7,973 nt of DNA from assembly GCA_030424825.1 (NCBI GenBank), contig JAUHWE010000185.1:1-7973 (forward strand), read 5' to 3'. Below the pieces are notes generated by a model. The model was not told where the DNA came from. It was given only the letters and a program-made list of their open reading frames with translations, and did not search any database. Below are positions 1-7,551 of this stretch, in pieces (within the stretch, counting starts at the first letter, position 1; each line of letters opens with the position of its first letter). Source of the DNA: Verrucomicrobiia bacterium. Lineage in GTDB: Bacteria; Verrucomicrobiota; Verrucomicrobiia; Opitutales; Opitutaceae. Position numbers and translations under genes: made by a program.

Positions 1-609
1 GGGCTGAAATTGTGTCTCCAAAGCGGACTCCCCCACCCCGATGGTTCTAATCTGAAGATAGTTTTCCTGTTCCTCGATGTAGTCCAGACTCTCCAATCGT
101 GGAACGATCTGGTTTTCGAACATGGGCTGAAGTTCATTGGGGGGGCCAGGTAGCATGATAAGAATCTTGCCGTCTTTGTTCATCCAAAGCCCAGGTGCCG
201 TCCCCATTGAGTTTTCGATTACTTCGGCGCTTTTGGGGCGATAAGCTTGCTTGCGGTTATTGTCCGACATCGGTTTCCCAATCCCTTCGAAGCGTTTTTC
301 AATAGCAGCCAGCACGAAGGGGTCTAATACGAGTTCTTCGCCGAGGACGATAGCGATTTCCTCTTTAGTTCGATCGTCCACGGTTGGTCCGAGGCCCCCT
401 GTGGTGATCAGCACATCAGTCCGCTCCCAGCAAAACTGGAACTGCTCGGCGATATCAGGGCCCTCGTCTGAAATGGTGTAGTTACTGTGCAGCGTAACGC
501 CCCTTTGCCTAAGCTGATCACCAATGTAGGTAAGATGCCCATTTGGGGTGAGGCCGAGGAGGAGTTCCTCCCCGAGGGTGATAAGCATAAACTTTTTGGC
601 TTTGGGCAT
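1..609 (-). CDS. cinA: CinA-family protein, N-terminal part (runs off window)
   Basis: The 203 visible residues form a molybdopterin-binding-like (MoCF) domain of the CinA family (COG1058). Recognisable motifs are GEELLLG at residues 13-19 (usually GTELLLG), TTGGLGPTVDD at 69-79, the DNNRKQA segment at 116-122 and LPGPPNEL at 153-160. Family members of about 410-420 residues carry this domain followed by a PncC-type nicotinamide-nucleotide amidase, and the domain has been linked to ADP-ribose pyrophosphatase activity in the pyridine nucleotide salvage route. Any PncC part here lies outside the window. The ATG at 609 directly follows an in-frame TAG, so translation starts there or at Met8; neither has a Shine-Dalgarno sequence. 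The gene diverges from uvrC. The name is sure at family level, but the full domain content cannot be judged. Confidence 0.9.
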   Translation of the reverse strand, partial: MPKAKKFMLITLGEELLLGLTPNGHLTYIGDQLRQRGVTLHSNYTISDEGPDIAEQFQFCWERTDVLITTGGLGPTVDDRTKEEIAIVLGEELVLDPFVLAAIEKRFEGIGKPMSDNNRKQAYRPKSAEVIENSMGTAPGLWMNKDGKILIMLPGPPNELQPMFENQIVPRLESLDYIEEQENYLQIRTIGVGESALETQFQP

Positions 610-630
610 CTAGGAATTAGCTATGAGGTT

Positions 631-645
631 CCAAGGTTCGCTTGG
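631..645. promoter_or_regulatory. Small hairpin in the cinA-uvrC divergent gap
   Basis: CCAAG and CTTGG are perfect inverted 5-bp arms around a 5-base spacer, GTTCG. They lie in the 67-bp space between the divergent starts of the cinA-like gene and uvrC. The position would suit an operator or an untranslated-leader hairpin, but the arms are short enough to occur by chance. No convincing -35/-10 pair was found in this gap. A GGAGG at 649-653 lies 23 bases before the uvrC start, too far away to be a normal ribosome binding site. Confidence 0.2.
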
Positions 646-676
646 CTTGGAGGATTATTGAGTTAAGTTACTCCAA

Positions 677-2152
677 ATGCCATCAGTGGGTTCAAGCAAA
701 TTGAAGGAAAAGGTGCGTCGATTGCCCTCTACCCCGGGCGTTTATCTGATGAAGGACCGATTGGGCTCGGTTATTTATGTCGGGAAAGCCAAGAGCTTGA
801 AGAAGCGGGTGTCGACCTATTTTCAGCCCTCACGGTCTTTCACAAGCCAGCCGAAAATAAGGGCTCTCGTTGAGATGATAAGAGATTTCGAGATTATCGA
901 GGTCAAATCCGAGCCGGAAGCGCTGCTGTTGGAGGGGCAGCTCATCAAAAAGTGGCGGCCAAAGTACAACACAGACTTCACTGACGATAAACGCTTTCTT
1001 TTGGTCCGAGTGGACCAGACTCGCAAATTGCCTCGATTCACGCTCGCCCGTTTCAAGAAAGAGGACGGGGCTCGATACTTCGGACCGTTTGCCCAAGCGT
1101 ACTTGATTAGAAAAACGCTTTCAGAGATGCGGCGGCAGTTCGGGGTACTCTTGAGCGATTCCAATCCGAAAACACTAGCCGATGGGCGCTTCCAGCTCTA
1201 CGAGGACGTGCGAGCGGAGCTTTATGGATTCTCCAATGTGGTGACGCGGGATGAGTACCTAGCCAGAGTTGAAAATGCCTGTGAGTTTCTCGAGGGAAAA
1301 TCGAGAGAGTGGCTCGCTGAAACTCAGAAAAAAATGGTCTTGGAGGCAGAGAAGAAAAATTTCGAGAAAGCTGCGGAACTGAGGGATCTCGCTTTTGCTC
1401 TCGAAGCCTCTCTCAAGAAGACCAGGAAGTTCGAAAGAGTTCGGGGCGCTCCAATAGACTTTACCGCCGAGCTAGAAAATCTTGAGGAGGTCCTTGGCTT
1501 GAATCGTAAACCGGTGACGATGGAGTGCTTTGACATATCCCACATATCAGGTACTTTTGTCGTTGCTTCGATGGTACAGTTTCAAAATGGCCATCCCAAC
1601 AAGGCCCAGTATCGGCGGTACAAGATAAGGAGTTTCGAAGGCAACGACGATTTTCGCTCGATGGAGGAAGTGGTGGGACGCCGCTATCGCCGATTAGCAA
1701 AAGAGGGAAAGCCCTTTCCGGACCTTGTAGTGATAGACGGAGGACGTGGCCAGGTCGGTTCGGCAATCAAAGCCTTTCTTGTCCAAGACCTCGAAACCCC
1801 ACCGGTTATCGGTTTGGCGAAGCGGCATGAAACGATCATCTTTGCTGATGAGCGTCCTCCGCTCAGACTTCCCTTGAGTCATGGTGGATTGCAATTACTT
1901 CAAAGGCTGAGAGATGAAGCCCATCGGTTTGCGAATACTTATAACGCAGAGCTTCGGAGTAAAAAGGTTAAGGAAAGCCTCCTCGATGACTTTTCAGGAT
2001 TGGGCCACAAAAAACGCGCTCTTCTAATGGAGCGGTTTAAAAGTGTCGAGAATCTGCGCAAAGCCTCCCTTGCCGAACTAACAGCGGTGGACGGTATTGG
2101 ACCGGTAATCGCGGAGAGACTATTGGCTTTTTTACGGACGAATCAAAGATAA
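677..2152 (+). CDS. uvrC: UvrC, excinuclease ABC subunit C (compact, cysteine-cluster-less form)
   Basis: UvrC makes both incisions around a DNA lesion after UvrA/UvrB loading in nucleotide excision repair (cytoplasm). Domains in order: GIY-YIG nuclease at residues about 17-98 (GVY 21-23, YVG 34-36, R44, the EALLLE segment at 81-86 and PKYN at 95-98); UVR motif that contacts UvrB at about 209-244; RNase H-like nuclease at about 282-420 with D286 (FDISH), D324/D325, D354 (IDGG) and H416 (DEAH); and a helix-hairpin-helix pair at about 434-486. All expected catalytic residues are visible. At 491 residues it is about 120 shorter than the 610-residue E. coli protein. The loss lies between the UVR motif and the RNase H core: about 38 residues here against about 156. 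The four cluster-binding cysteines are also absent. ATG 677 is the first start after an in-frame TGA at 659 and has no close Shine-Dalgarno sequence. Confidence 0.96.
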   Translation: MPSVGSSKLKEKVRRLPSTPGVYLMKDRLGSVIYVGKAKSLKKRVSTYFQPSRSFTSQPKIRALVEMIRDFEIIEVKSEPEALLLEGQLIKKWRPKYNTDFTDDKRFLLVRVDQTRKLPRFTLARFKKEDGARYFGPFAQAYLIRKTLSEMRRQFGVLLSDSNPKTLADGRFQLYEDVRAELYGFSNVVTRDEYLARVENACEFLEGKSREWLAETQKKMVLEAEKKNFEKAAELRDLAFALEASLKKTRKFERVRGAPIDFTAELENLEEVLGLNRKPVTMECFDISHISGTFVVASMVQFQNGHPNKAQYRRYKIRSFEGNDDFRSMEEVVGRRYRRLAKEGKPFPDLVVIDGGRGQVGSAIKAFLVQDLETPPVIGLAKRHETIIFADERPPLRLPLSHGGLQLLQRLRDEAHRFANTYNAELRSKKVKESLLDDFSGLGHKKRALLMERFKSVENLRKASLAELTAVDGIGPVIAERLLAFLRTNQR

Positions 2153-2180
2153 ATCAGTATCAGATTTCTGACTACTAATT

Positions 2181-2211
2181 AAGAATCCCTTCAATGGTTG
2201 AAGGGATTCTT
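2181..2211. terminator. Bidirectional stem-loop terminator between uvrC and gltB
   Basis: Two perfectly complementary 14-base arms (2181-2194 and 2198-2211) flank a 3-base loop, TGG. The hairpin sits in the 80-bp gap between the convergent stops of uvrC (2152) and gltB (2233). The arm ends are A/T-rich: the plus-strand arm ends in TTCTT, and the minus-strand arm ends in TTCTT followed by AATTAG. There is no long uridine run, so it may be a two-way intrinsic terminator of moderate strength or a 3'-end stabiliser. The perfect stem and its placement support a transcript-end role. Confidence 0.8.
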
Positions 2212-2232
2212 GTAGAAACAGCTTGTGGCCAG

Positions 2233-5200
2233 TCAGGCGTGGGCAGCTATATTTAGCGACTCCAATTTGAGAACGTTCTTCGGTATGTCCGGAGAGGATG
2301 GATGCGGTACGACTTTCCAGAATTTACTGACAGTCTCTTCCCAGTTTTTCAATAGGGATGCGGCCAGTGGACTCGAGGTTGCGGTCGTGTGGGCCTCCAC
2401 GAGCTTCTTGAGCGCGTCGACTTCACCACTGTCGCTCAATCGTTCGATTCCGACCATTTCAGGATTGTAGCAATTTTCGAACTGGTCGCTTTCATCGTAG
2501 ACAAACGCTAGCCCTCCGCTCATGCCTGCCCCGAAATTGGAACCGGAACCTCCAAGAGATACAATCAGACCACCGGTCATGTATTCACAAGCATGATCAC
2601 CGAGACCTTCAACTACAGCGATTGCTCCACTGTTGCGAACGCCAAAACGCTCCCCCGCACAACCGGCTGCGTAGAGGTGGCCGCCAGTAGCTCCATAGAG
2701 ACAAGTATTGCCGACGATGATATTGTCTTTCCAGACGTAGGTTTCCTCCTTTCGTGGCCGGATAATGATCTCGCCCCCACTCATCCCTTTTCCGACGTAG
2801 TCATTGGCTTCCCCAAAAAGGTGCATACGAATTCCCGGTGAGAGGAATGTACCGAAGCTCTGACCCGCAGTTCCAGTAAATTCAAGGTCGATAGATGCGG
2901 GAGGGAGATAATTACTTCCTCGGATGTAAGCAACTTCTCCTGACAAGTGAGTTCCTAAGCAACGGTCGGTATTACCAACCTTGTATTTACCACGGAAAGA
3001 CGCGATGCGCCCTGAGATCACGTCCTTGGATTCTTGAATTATGGTTTGGTCTATGCCTCCCTCGAAGCCTAGCCGCTCGTTACGGGAGCGAGTGTGAATA
3101 CGAGGTGAGTCGCCGGTTGGATCTGGATCGTGGAGCAGACCGCTTAGATTGACCAATCGTGTCTTTGGGTTTTCGGGATCATCGATTTGCTCGAGCAGAT
3201 CAACGCGACCGACTAAATCATCCATTTTACGAATACCGAGTTTTGCCATGTAGGAACGTACGTCTTCGGCAACGGCATTGAAATAGGTGATTACATTTTC
3301 AGGGGTGCCTTTGAATTTAGCCCTAAGGTCTTCACGCTGAGTTGCGACCCCTACTGGACATGTATTCAAATGGCAAACACGAAACATTGCACAGCTAGCT
3401 GCAATCATCGCAGCAGTTCCGAAGTTGTACTCCTCAGCTCCCAGCATTGCCGCCATGATAATGTCCCGCCCAGTCTTCATTCCACCATCAGTCCGAAGTG
3501 TAACACGATTTCGGAGACCATTCATCATAAGGACTTGATGGGTTTCTGCTAGTCCAATTTCCCATGACGAGCCAGCGTGCTTAATAGAAGACAAAGGAGA
3601 AGCTCCAGTACCTCCGTCGTGTCCTGAAACGAGTATTACATCTGCGTAGGCCTTCGCAACCCCAGCGGCTACAGTTCCAACACCCGAACTGGAGACGAGT
3701 TTGACACATACCTTGGCGCGAGGGTTTACCTCCTTTAAATCGAAGATTAGCTGGGCCAAATCTTCAATTGAGTAGATGTCGTGGTGCGGTGGTGGAGAAA
3801 TCAATGTGACGCCCGGCACGCTAAAACGCAGTCGGGCAATCATCGGGGATACTTTGTGCCCCGGAAGCTGACCCCCTTCGCCTGGCTTGGCTCCTTGGGC
3901 CATTTTGATTTCGATCTCTTTTGCGGTGGACAGGTATTCGGCGGTTACGCCAAAACGACCAGAAGCGACCTGCTTGATTGCGGAAGAAGCGTTGTCTCCA
4001 CTTTCCAGGAGAGAATAGCGACGCGGATCTTCGCCTCCTTCACCCGAGTTGGATTTGCCTCCGATCCGGTTCATCGCGATAGCGAGAGTCTCGTGGCATT
4101 CGGGTGACAGGGCTCCTAGTGACATGGCGGCTGTCGTAAAACGGCGCCGAATGTCTTCGATCGGCTCTACCTGTTCCAGTTTAACGCTGCTTGATTTAGG
4201 AAACTTGATCTTGAGGAGATCTTTAATCGCGTAGGGTTGGTGATTGTCTGATTCGTTCTTATACTTTTCGAAGTCCTCTTTTTCACCGTTCTTCAGGAAT
4301 CGGTTCATACCACCAACGACTTTTGGATTCCAGGCATGAAACTCCCCTCCTTTGCGGACGACTTTGTAATAGCCAGCACTTGCGAGTTCGGGCTCTTCTG
4401 CACCATAAGCTTGTTGATGGCGCATCATTGTCTCTTCACCGATTTCGTTGTATCCAATACCGCCGATAGGCGTCGGCGTGCCAAAGAAGCAGTCGTCAAC
4501 CACGGTCTGTGAGATGCCGATTGCTTCAAAAATCTGGGCTCGGCAATAGCTGGAAAGGGTGCTGATGCCCATTTTGGCCATGATTTTCAGCAGGCCTTTT
4601 TCGATCGCGCCTCGATAGTTGTGGAGGGCATGGTTCAAGTCGGCCTCGTTCGACTCACCTTCTTCATCGTCCAGAAGACGTTTCATGACAGATAGAGCGA
4701 TGTAGGGATTGACGGCATTCGCTCCGAATCCGAGCAAGCAAGCGATTTGATGAACGTCCCTCGCTTCTCCGGTTTCAGCGACGATATCGCACTTTAAGCG
4801 AAGACCCGCTCTGACCAAAGCTTGGTGAACCGCACCGACGGCTAGCAGCATGGGAATCGCCGCCCTCTCTTTGTTGACCCCACGATCGGTGAGGATGAGA
4901 ACCTTGGTAGATTTCTCTTCAACCGTGGATTTCGCGCGTTTTGTGAGCTCTTTTATGGCGGGTTCCAGTCCGGCTGCGCCATTGGAAACATCGAATGTGA
5001 CGTCCAAGCGGGCGACCCGATCTTTCAGGCCGTTAACGTTAAAGAGCGAAGTGACTTCGTTGTTAAATAGAACAGGTGATTGGATCTTCGCGAATCCAGC
5101 GCTCTGTGGCATGTCCTCAAAGAGGCCGAGCCGGCCACCGAGGAACATGTTGATCGACATAACCGAACGTTCGCGAATGGAGTCGATCGGTGGATTCGTG

Positions 5201-6768
5201 ACTTGGGCGAAGAGCTGTTTAAAATAGGTATAGAGCAGTCTCGGCCGACGGCTGATAAAGGCCAAGGGAGTGTCGTCCCCCATGGATCCGGTTGCTTCTA
5301 TTCCGGTTTGAGCCATTGGCTTGAGGATGACTTCGAACTCATCCTTGTCGTAGCCAAACGCGAGTTGCTGCTGCAAATTATCGTCTTCCGCGTTCGCGAG
5401 TTCTGTGGACGAGCCCTCTGAGAATTCGTGAAGGTCGGTGAGATGTTCCCGGCACCATACCTTAAATCTGGGGTCGGCGCTGATCGTGCGTTTGATCTCG
5501 TCGTTATCGAGGAAGCGCTTTTCCTGCAGGTCGATAGCGATCATCTTCCCGGGTCCTAGGCGCCCGGAGCGAACGGTCTTGAGATCGGTTTCGTCAATAA
5601 GCCCTAGCTCAGAAGCGAGCAGTATAGTGCCATCATCGTAAATCTTGTAGCGGGCAGGACGGAGACCGTTGCGGTCGAGCGATGCGGCAACGTAACGCCC
5701 GTCGGTGAATGCGATGGCAGCTGGACCATCCCAAGGCTCGAGCATACAGGCGTAGTACTCGTAGAACCCACGCAATTCGTCGCTGATCTGATCGTTGTTC
5801 TCCCAAGCGGGAGGCATCATCATCATAGCGGATTCGAGTGCGCTTCTTCCCCCGAGAGTGATGAGCTGGAGTGCGTTGTCGAAACTGGCCGAGTCGGACA
5901 AGTCTGGCTGAATTATGGGTCTTAGATCAGAAAAACGGTCACCCCAAACACCGTGAATATTGGAGCGTTCGCGGGCCCGCATCAGATTGCGGTTGCCTCG
6001 GATGGTGTTGATCTCGCCATTGTGGGCCATCATCCGGAACGGCTGAGCGAGATGCCAGAATGGGAAGGTATTGGTCGAGTAGCGTTGATGGAAAATCGCG
6101 AACGCGGTCTGGTAAGCCTCGTTTTTAAGGTCCTTGAAGTAAGGCCGCATCTGAGGAGAGTTTAGCATCCCCTTGTAGACTATCGTGCGGTTTGAGAACG
6201 AGCAGATATAGAAATCTTCGATACTCTCGTGCATCGCTTGGCGCTCTGCGGTTTTCTGGGCAAGGAAAAGCTTCCTCTCGTAGTCGACCACGTCTAGATC
6301 GTCCGTTTTAGCGGTAAGGATTTGGACGATTTTGGGCTGGGTTTCCTTCGCCTTTTGACCGAGGCAACTGTCGTCAACCGGTACGTCTCGCCACGCGAGA
6401 ACACTGAGGCCTTCCTGCTTAACGGCATCCTCTACAAGCTTCTTGGCATGTGACTGGGCATACTCGTCATCGCTCGGCAGAAAGATCACGCCGACACCGA
6501 GGTCGTCGTCATCGTAGAGATGCTTTCCCTCTTCCTCTAGGAAATCTCGAAAAAGCTCGTAAGGAATTTGGGTGAGGATTCCCGCCCCATCGCCTGTGAT
6601 GGCGTCCGCATCGATTGCCCCGCGATGAGCCAGGTTTTTCAGAGCTTGAATCGTCTTCTTGAGTAAATCGTGGGATTTCTCTCCGTTGATGTTTGCGAGG
6701 AAGCCGACGCCGCATGCGTCATGCTCAAACTCTTTTTTATATAAAGGCGATGGGATGATAGAATTCAT
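2233..6768 (-). CDS. gltB: Glutamate synthase large (alpha) subunit, NADPH-type
   Basis: GltB makes two glutamates from glutamine and 2-oxoglutarate in the GS-GOGAT ammonia-assimilation route. The 1511 residues match the family (1486 in E. coli). An 18-residue pro-segment precedes the catalytic Cys19 (DACGVG) of the class II glutamine amidotransferase domain (about 19-430; NGEINTIRGN at 250-259). A central domain follows (about 480-790), then the FMN-binding synthase barrel (about 860-1200; SNSGEGGEDP at 906-915, AQGAKPGEGGQLPG at 957-970, SGHDGGTGASP at 1048-1058). The 3Fe-4S ligands are C1126, C1132 and C1137, and a glycine-rich beta-helix lies at about 1270-1450. The stretch after GGEDP lacks the roughly 27-residue ferredoxin loop of plant and cyanobacterial enzymes, so it resembles the NADPH type that needs GltD. 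No gltD lies next to it. ATG 6768 is the first start after an in-frame TAG at 6804-6802, without a Shine-Dalgarno sequence. Confidence 0.97.
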   Translation of the reverse strand: MNSIIPSPLYKKEFEHDACGVGFLANINGEKSHDLLKKTIQALKNLAHRGAIDADAITGDGAGILTQIPYELFRDFLEEEGKHLYDDDDLGVGVIFLPSDDEYAQSHAKKLVEDAVKQEGLSVLAWRDVPVDDSCLGQKAKETQPKIVQILTAKTDDLDVVDYERKLFLAQKTAERQAMHESIEDFYICSFSNRTIVYKGMLNSPQMRPYFKDLKNEAYQTAFAIFHQRYSTNTFPFWHLAQPFRMMAHNGEINTIRGNRNLMRARERSNIHGVWGDRFSDLRPIIQPDLSDSASFDNALQLITLGGRSALESAMMMMPPAWENNDQISDELRGFYEYYACMLEPWDGPAAIAFTDGRYVAASLDRNGLRPARYKIYDDGTILLASELGLIDETDLKTVRSGRLGPGKMIAIDLQEKRFLDNDEIKRTISADPRFKVWCREHLTDLHEFSEGSSTELANAEDDNLQQQLAFGYDKDEFEVILKPMAQTGIEATGSMGDDTPLAFISRRPRLLYTYFKQLFAQVTNPPIDSIRERSVMSINMFLGGRLGLFEDMPQSAGFAKIQSPVLFNNEVTSLFNVNGLKDRVARLDVTFDVSNGAAGLEPAIKELTKRAKSTVEEKSTKVLILTDRGVNKERAAIPMLLAVGAVHQALVRAGLRLKCDIVAETGEARDVHQIACLLGFGANAVNPYIALSVMKRLLDDEEGESNEADLNHALHNYRGAIEKGLLKIMAKMGISTLSSYCRAQIFEAIGISQTVVDDCFFGTPTPIGGIGYNEIGEETMMRHQQAYGAEEPELASAGYYKVVRKGGEFHAWNPKVVGGMNRFLKNGEKEDFEKYKNESDNHQPYAIKDLLKIKFPKSSSVKLEQVEPIEDIRRRFTTAAMSLGALSPECHETLAIAMNRIGGKSNSGEGGEDPRRYSLLESGDNASSAIKQVASGRFGVTAEYLSTAKEIEIKMAQGAKPGEGGQLPGHKVSPMIARLRFSVPGVTLISPPPHHDIYSIEDLAQLIFDLKEVNPRAKVCVKLVSSSGVGTVAAGVAKAYADVILVSGHDGGTGASPLSSIKHAGSSWEIGLAETHQVLMMNGLRNRVTLRTDGGMKTGRDIIMAAMLGAEEYNFGTAAMIAASCAMFRVCHLNTCPVGVATQREDLRAKFKGTPENVITYFNAVAEDVRSYMAKLGIRKMDDLVGRVDLLEQIDDPENPKTRLVNLSGLLHDPDPTGDSPRIHTRSRNERLGFEGGIDQTIIQESKDVISGRIASFRGKYKVGNTDRCLGTHLSGEVAYIRGSNYLPPASIDLEFTGTAGQSFGTFLSPGIRMHLFGEANDYVGKGMSGGEIIIRPRKEETYVWKDNIIVGNTCLYGATGGHLYAAGCAGERFGVRNSGAIAVVEGLGDHACEYMTGGLIVSLGGSGSNFGAGMSGGLAFVYDESDQFENCYNPEMVGIERLSDSGEVDALKKLVEAHTTATSSPLAASLLKNWEETVSKFWKVVPHPSSPDIPKNVLKLESLNIAAHA

Positions 6769-6820
6769 AGGTAAGTGATTTGATTCCGGATTGAAGCGCG
6801 TCTAGCGCCGTCGACACTTA

Positions 6821-6842
6821 AGGCCGGATCGTGCTCCGGTCT
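6821..6842. other. Imperfect hairpin between the glutaredoxin-like gene and gltB
   Basis: The arms at 6821-6828 and 6835-6842 pair around a 6-base loop. The core CCGGA/TCCGG is perfect, and the outer pairs include one G-U on the plus strand, which becomes a C-A mismatch on the minus strand that would be transcribed. It lies in the 106-bp gap between the stop of the glutaredoxin-like gene and the start of gltB. No uridine tract follows on the minus strand, so it is not a convincing terminator. It could be a leader hairpin for gltB or chance. Confidence 0.2.
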
Positions 6843-6874
6843 CTCTCGCGCCAAAATGGGAATTTGCCAGAACG

Positions 6875-7213
6875 CTAGAAAAAGCGAACGGATTGGGATT
6901 GGCGCATTTTTTCGTGCTCCTCATCGGAGCACCCACGATCTGTCGGGACTTCGGCTTCTTTGACCGGTGACGCTACGAGGTTGTTTTTGAGCAGGTACGC
7001 TTCCACTTCCTCGCCACTGACGTCGGCAAGCATGATCCCGTCTACTTCCACGCAGGGCGACAGGGGCTGTCCAGATTTTGCGACCATTTCAGCATAGTTC
7101 TCTTGGCTGTTAATGATGTCGATGTCCTCATACTCGAGATCGTATTTGGACATAATCGCGCGAACGCCCATGCTCCAGCCGCACTGTGGTTTCAAGTATG
7201 CTTTAATTTTCAT
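6875..7213 (-). CDS. Glutaredoxin-like protein with CGWS active site
   Basis: A 112-residue thioredoxin-fold protein, probably cytoplasmic. After a beta strand (KIKAYLKP, 2-9) comes C11-G12-W13-S14, resembling the CGFS active site of monothiol glutaredoxins and the CPxC/CPxS site of others. P53 in LSPCVEVDG is at the expected cis-proline position, and DVSGEEVEAYL at 64-74 fits the final helix of the fold. A charged tail (about 79-112) follows, with C95 in DRGCSDEEHEK and a terminal RFF. The family suggests thiol-disulfide exchange, glutathione binding or iron-sulfur handling; the substrate cannot be told. Cys54 beside the cis-proline is unusual. ATG 7213 is chosen because the fold begins there; a GTG at 7315 would add 34 residues without family resemblance. 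No Shine-Dalgarno sequence. gltB follows 106 bp downstream on the same strand, so co-transcription is possible. Confidence 0.8.
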   Translation of the reverse strand: MKIKAYLKPQCGWSMGVRAIMSKYDLEYEDIDIINSQENYAEMVAKSGQPLSPCVEVDGIMLADVSGEEVEAYLLKNNLVASPVKEAEVPTDRGCSDEEHEKMRQSQSVRFF

Positions 7214-7250
7214 GTGTTGGTAGTGTTGCAAATTCTGTGCCGAGTCAATG

Positions 7251-7269
7251 GACCGAATGCGGTCTTTTT
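7251..7269 (+). terminator. Weak terminator-like hairpin with T-run in the glutaredoxin-like gene's leader region
   Basis: GACCG (7251-7255) and CGGTC (7260-7264) form a 5-bp stem with the 4-base loop AATG. Five T follow directly at 7265-7269 on the plus strand. The form is that of a minimal intrinsic terminator, but no plus-strand gene ends here and the stem is short. On the minus strand it lies about 40 bases before the glutaredoxin-like start and could act as a leader hairpin or operator instead. Confidence 0.2.
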
Positions 7270-7515
7270 CAACTGAGGAGCTTTGCGTCTTGCAAGAATT
7301 TTTCACTCTGTACACGAGGCACGCCGCTCTTTTTGCCTGCTTTTCTAGGAATATTCTTTGGAAAAAGCGAGCAAACGTTTGTAACTAACACGGTAACAAA
7401 AAGATAGGAAGTATTTCAGGATCCTCCTGTAGAATCAAAATCAATGGGTCCCTGGGTGGAATCCCTCGCAGGCTCGATGAGCCAGATTCGAAAGATATCA
7501 AAAATCAATTAGGGT

Positions 7516-7551
7516 CAGACAGCGAATGTCCAATGCGGTCTGTATTATATT
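7516..7551 (+). promoter_or_regulatory. Candidate recA regulatory site: inverted repeat abutting a -10-like box
   Basis: CAGAC (7516-7520) and GTCTG (7538-7542) are perfect inverted arms. Inside them, after one A/G mismatch, two more pairs and a G-U can form (7522-7524 with 7534-7536), leaving a 9-base loop. TATTATATT at 7543-7551 follows directly and resembles a -10 element, about 93-100 bases before the recA start. No good -35 hexamer lies 16-18 bases upstream. The overlap suggests an operator at a promoter, but the evidence is pattern-based and weak. Confidence 0.22.

Noticed and set aside
251..481. 76-codon plus-strand frame
   Set aside because: Lies wholly antisense to the well-supported cinA-like gene, is serine-rich and shows no family motif.
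823..1766. Minus-strand frames of 73-113 codons inside uvrC
   Set aside because: They are shadows of uvrC, whose motifs run unbroken through the region.
677..2152. Short UvrC as a pseudogene or frameshifted copy
   Set aside because: The frame is open from ATG to TAA, all domain anchors are in order and the catalytic residues are present; the shortening looks like an in-frame architectural difference.
2593..6165. Plus-strand frames of 60-125 codons inside gltB
   Set aside because: Antisense to a continuous, fully conserved gltB; none has a recognisable domain.
7214..7315. GTG-started N-terminal extension of the glutaredoxin-like protein
   Set aside because: The 34 extra residues do not belong to the thioredoxin fold, and the fold starts exactly at ATG 7213.
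7438..7500. tRNA-like or known structured RNA
   Set aside because: A few small stems are present, but no cloverleaf, anticodon arm or T-loop arrangement could be drawn.
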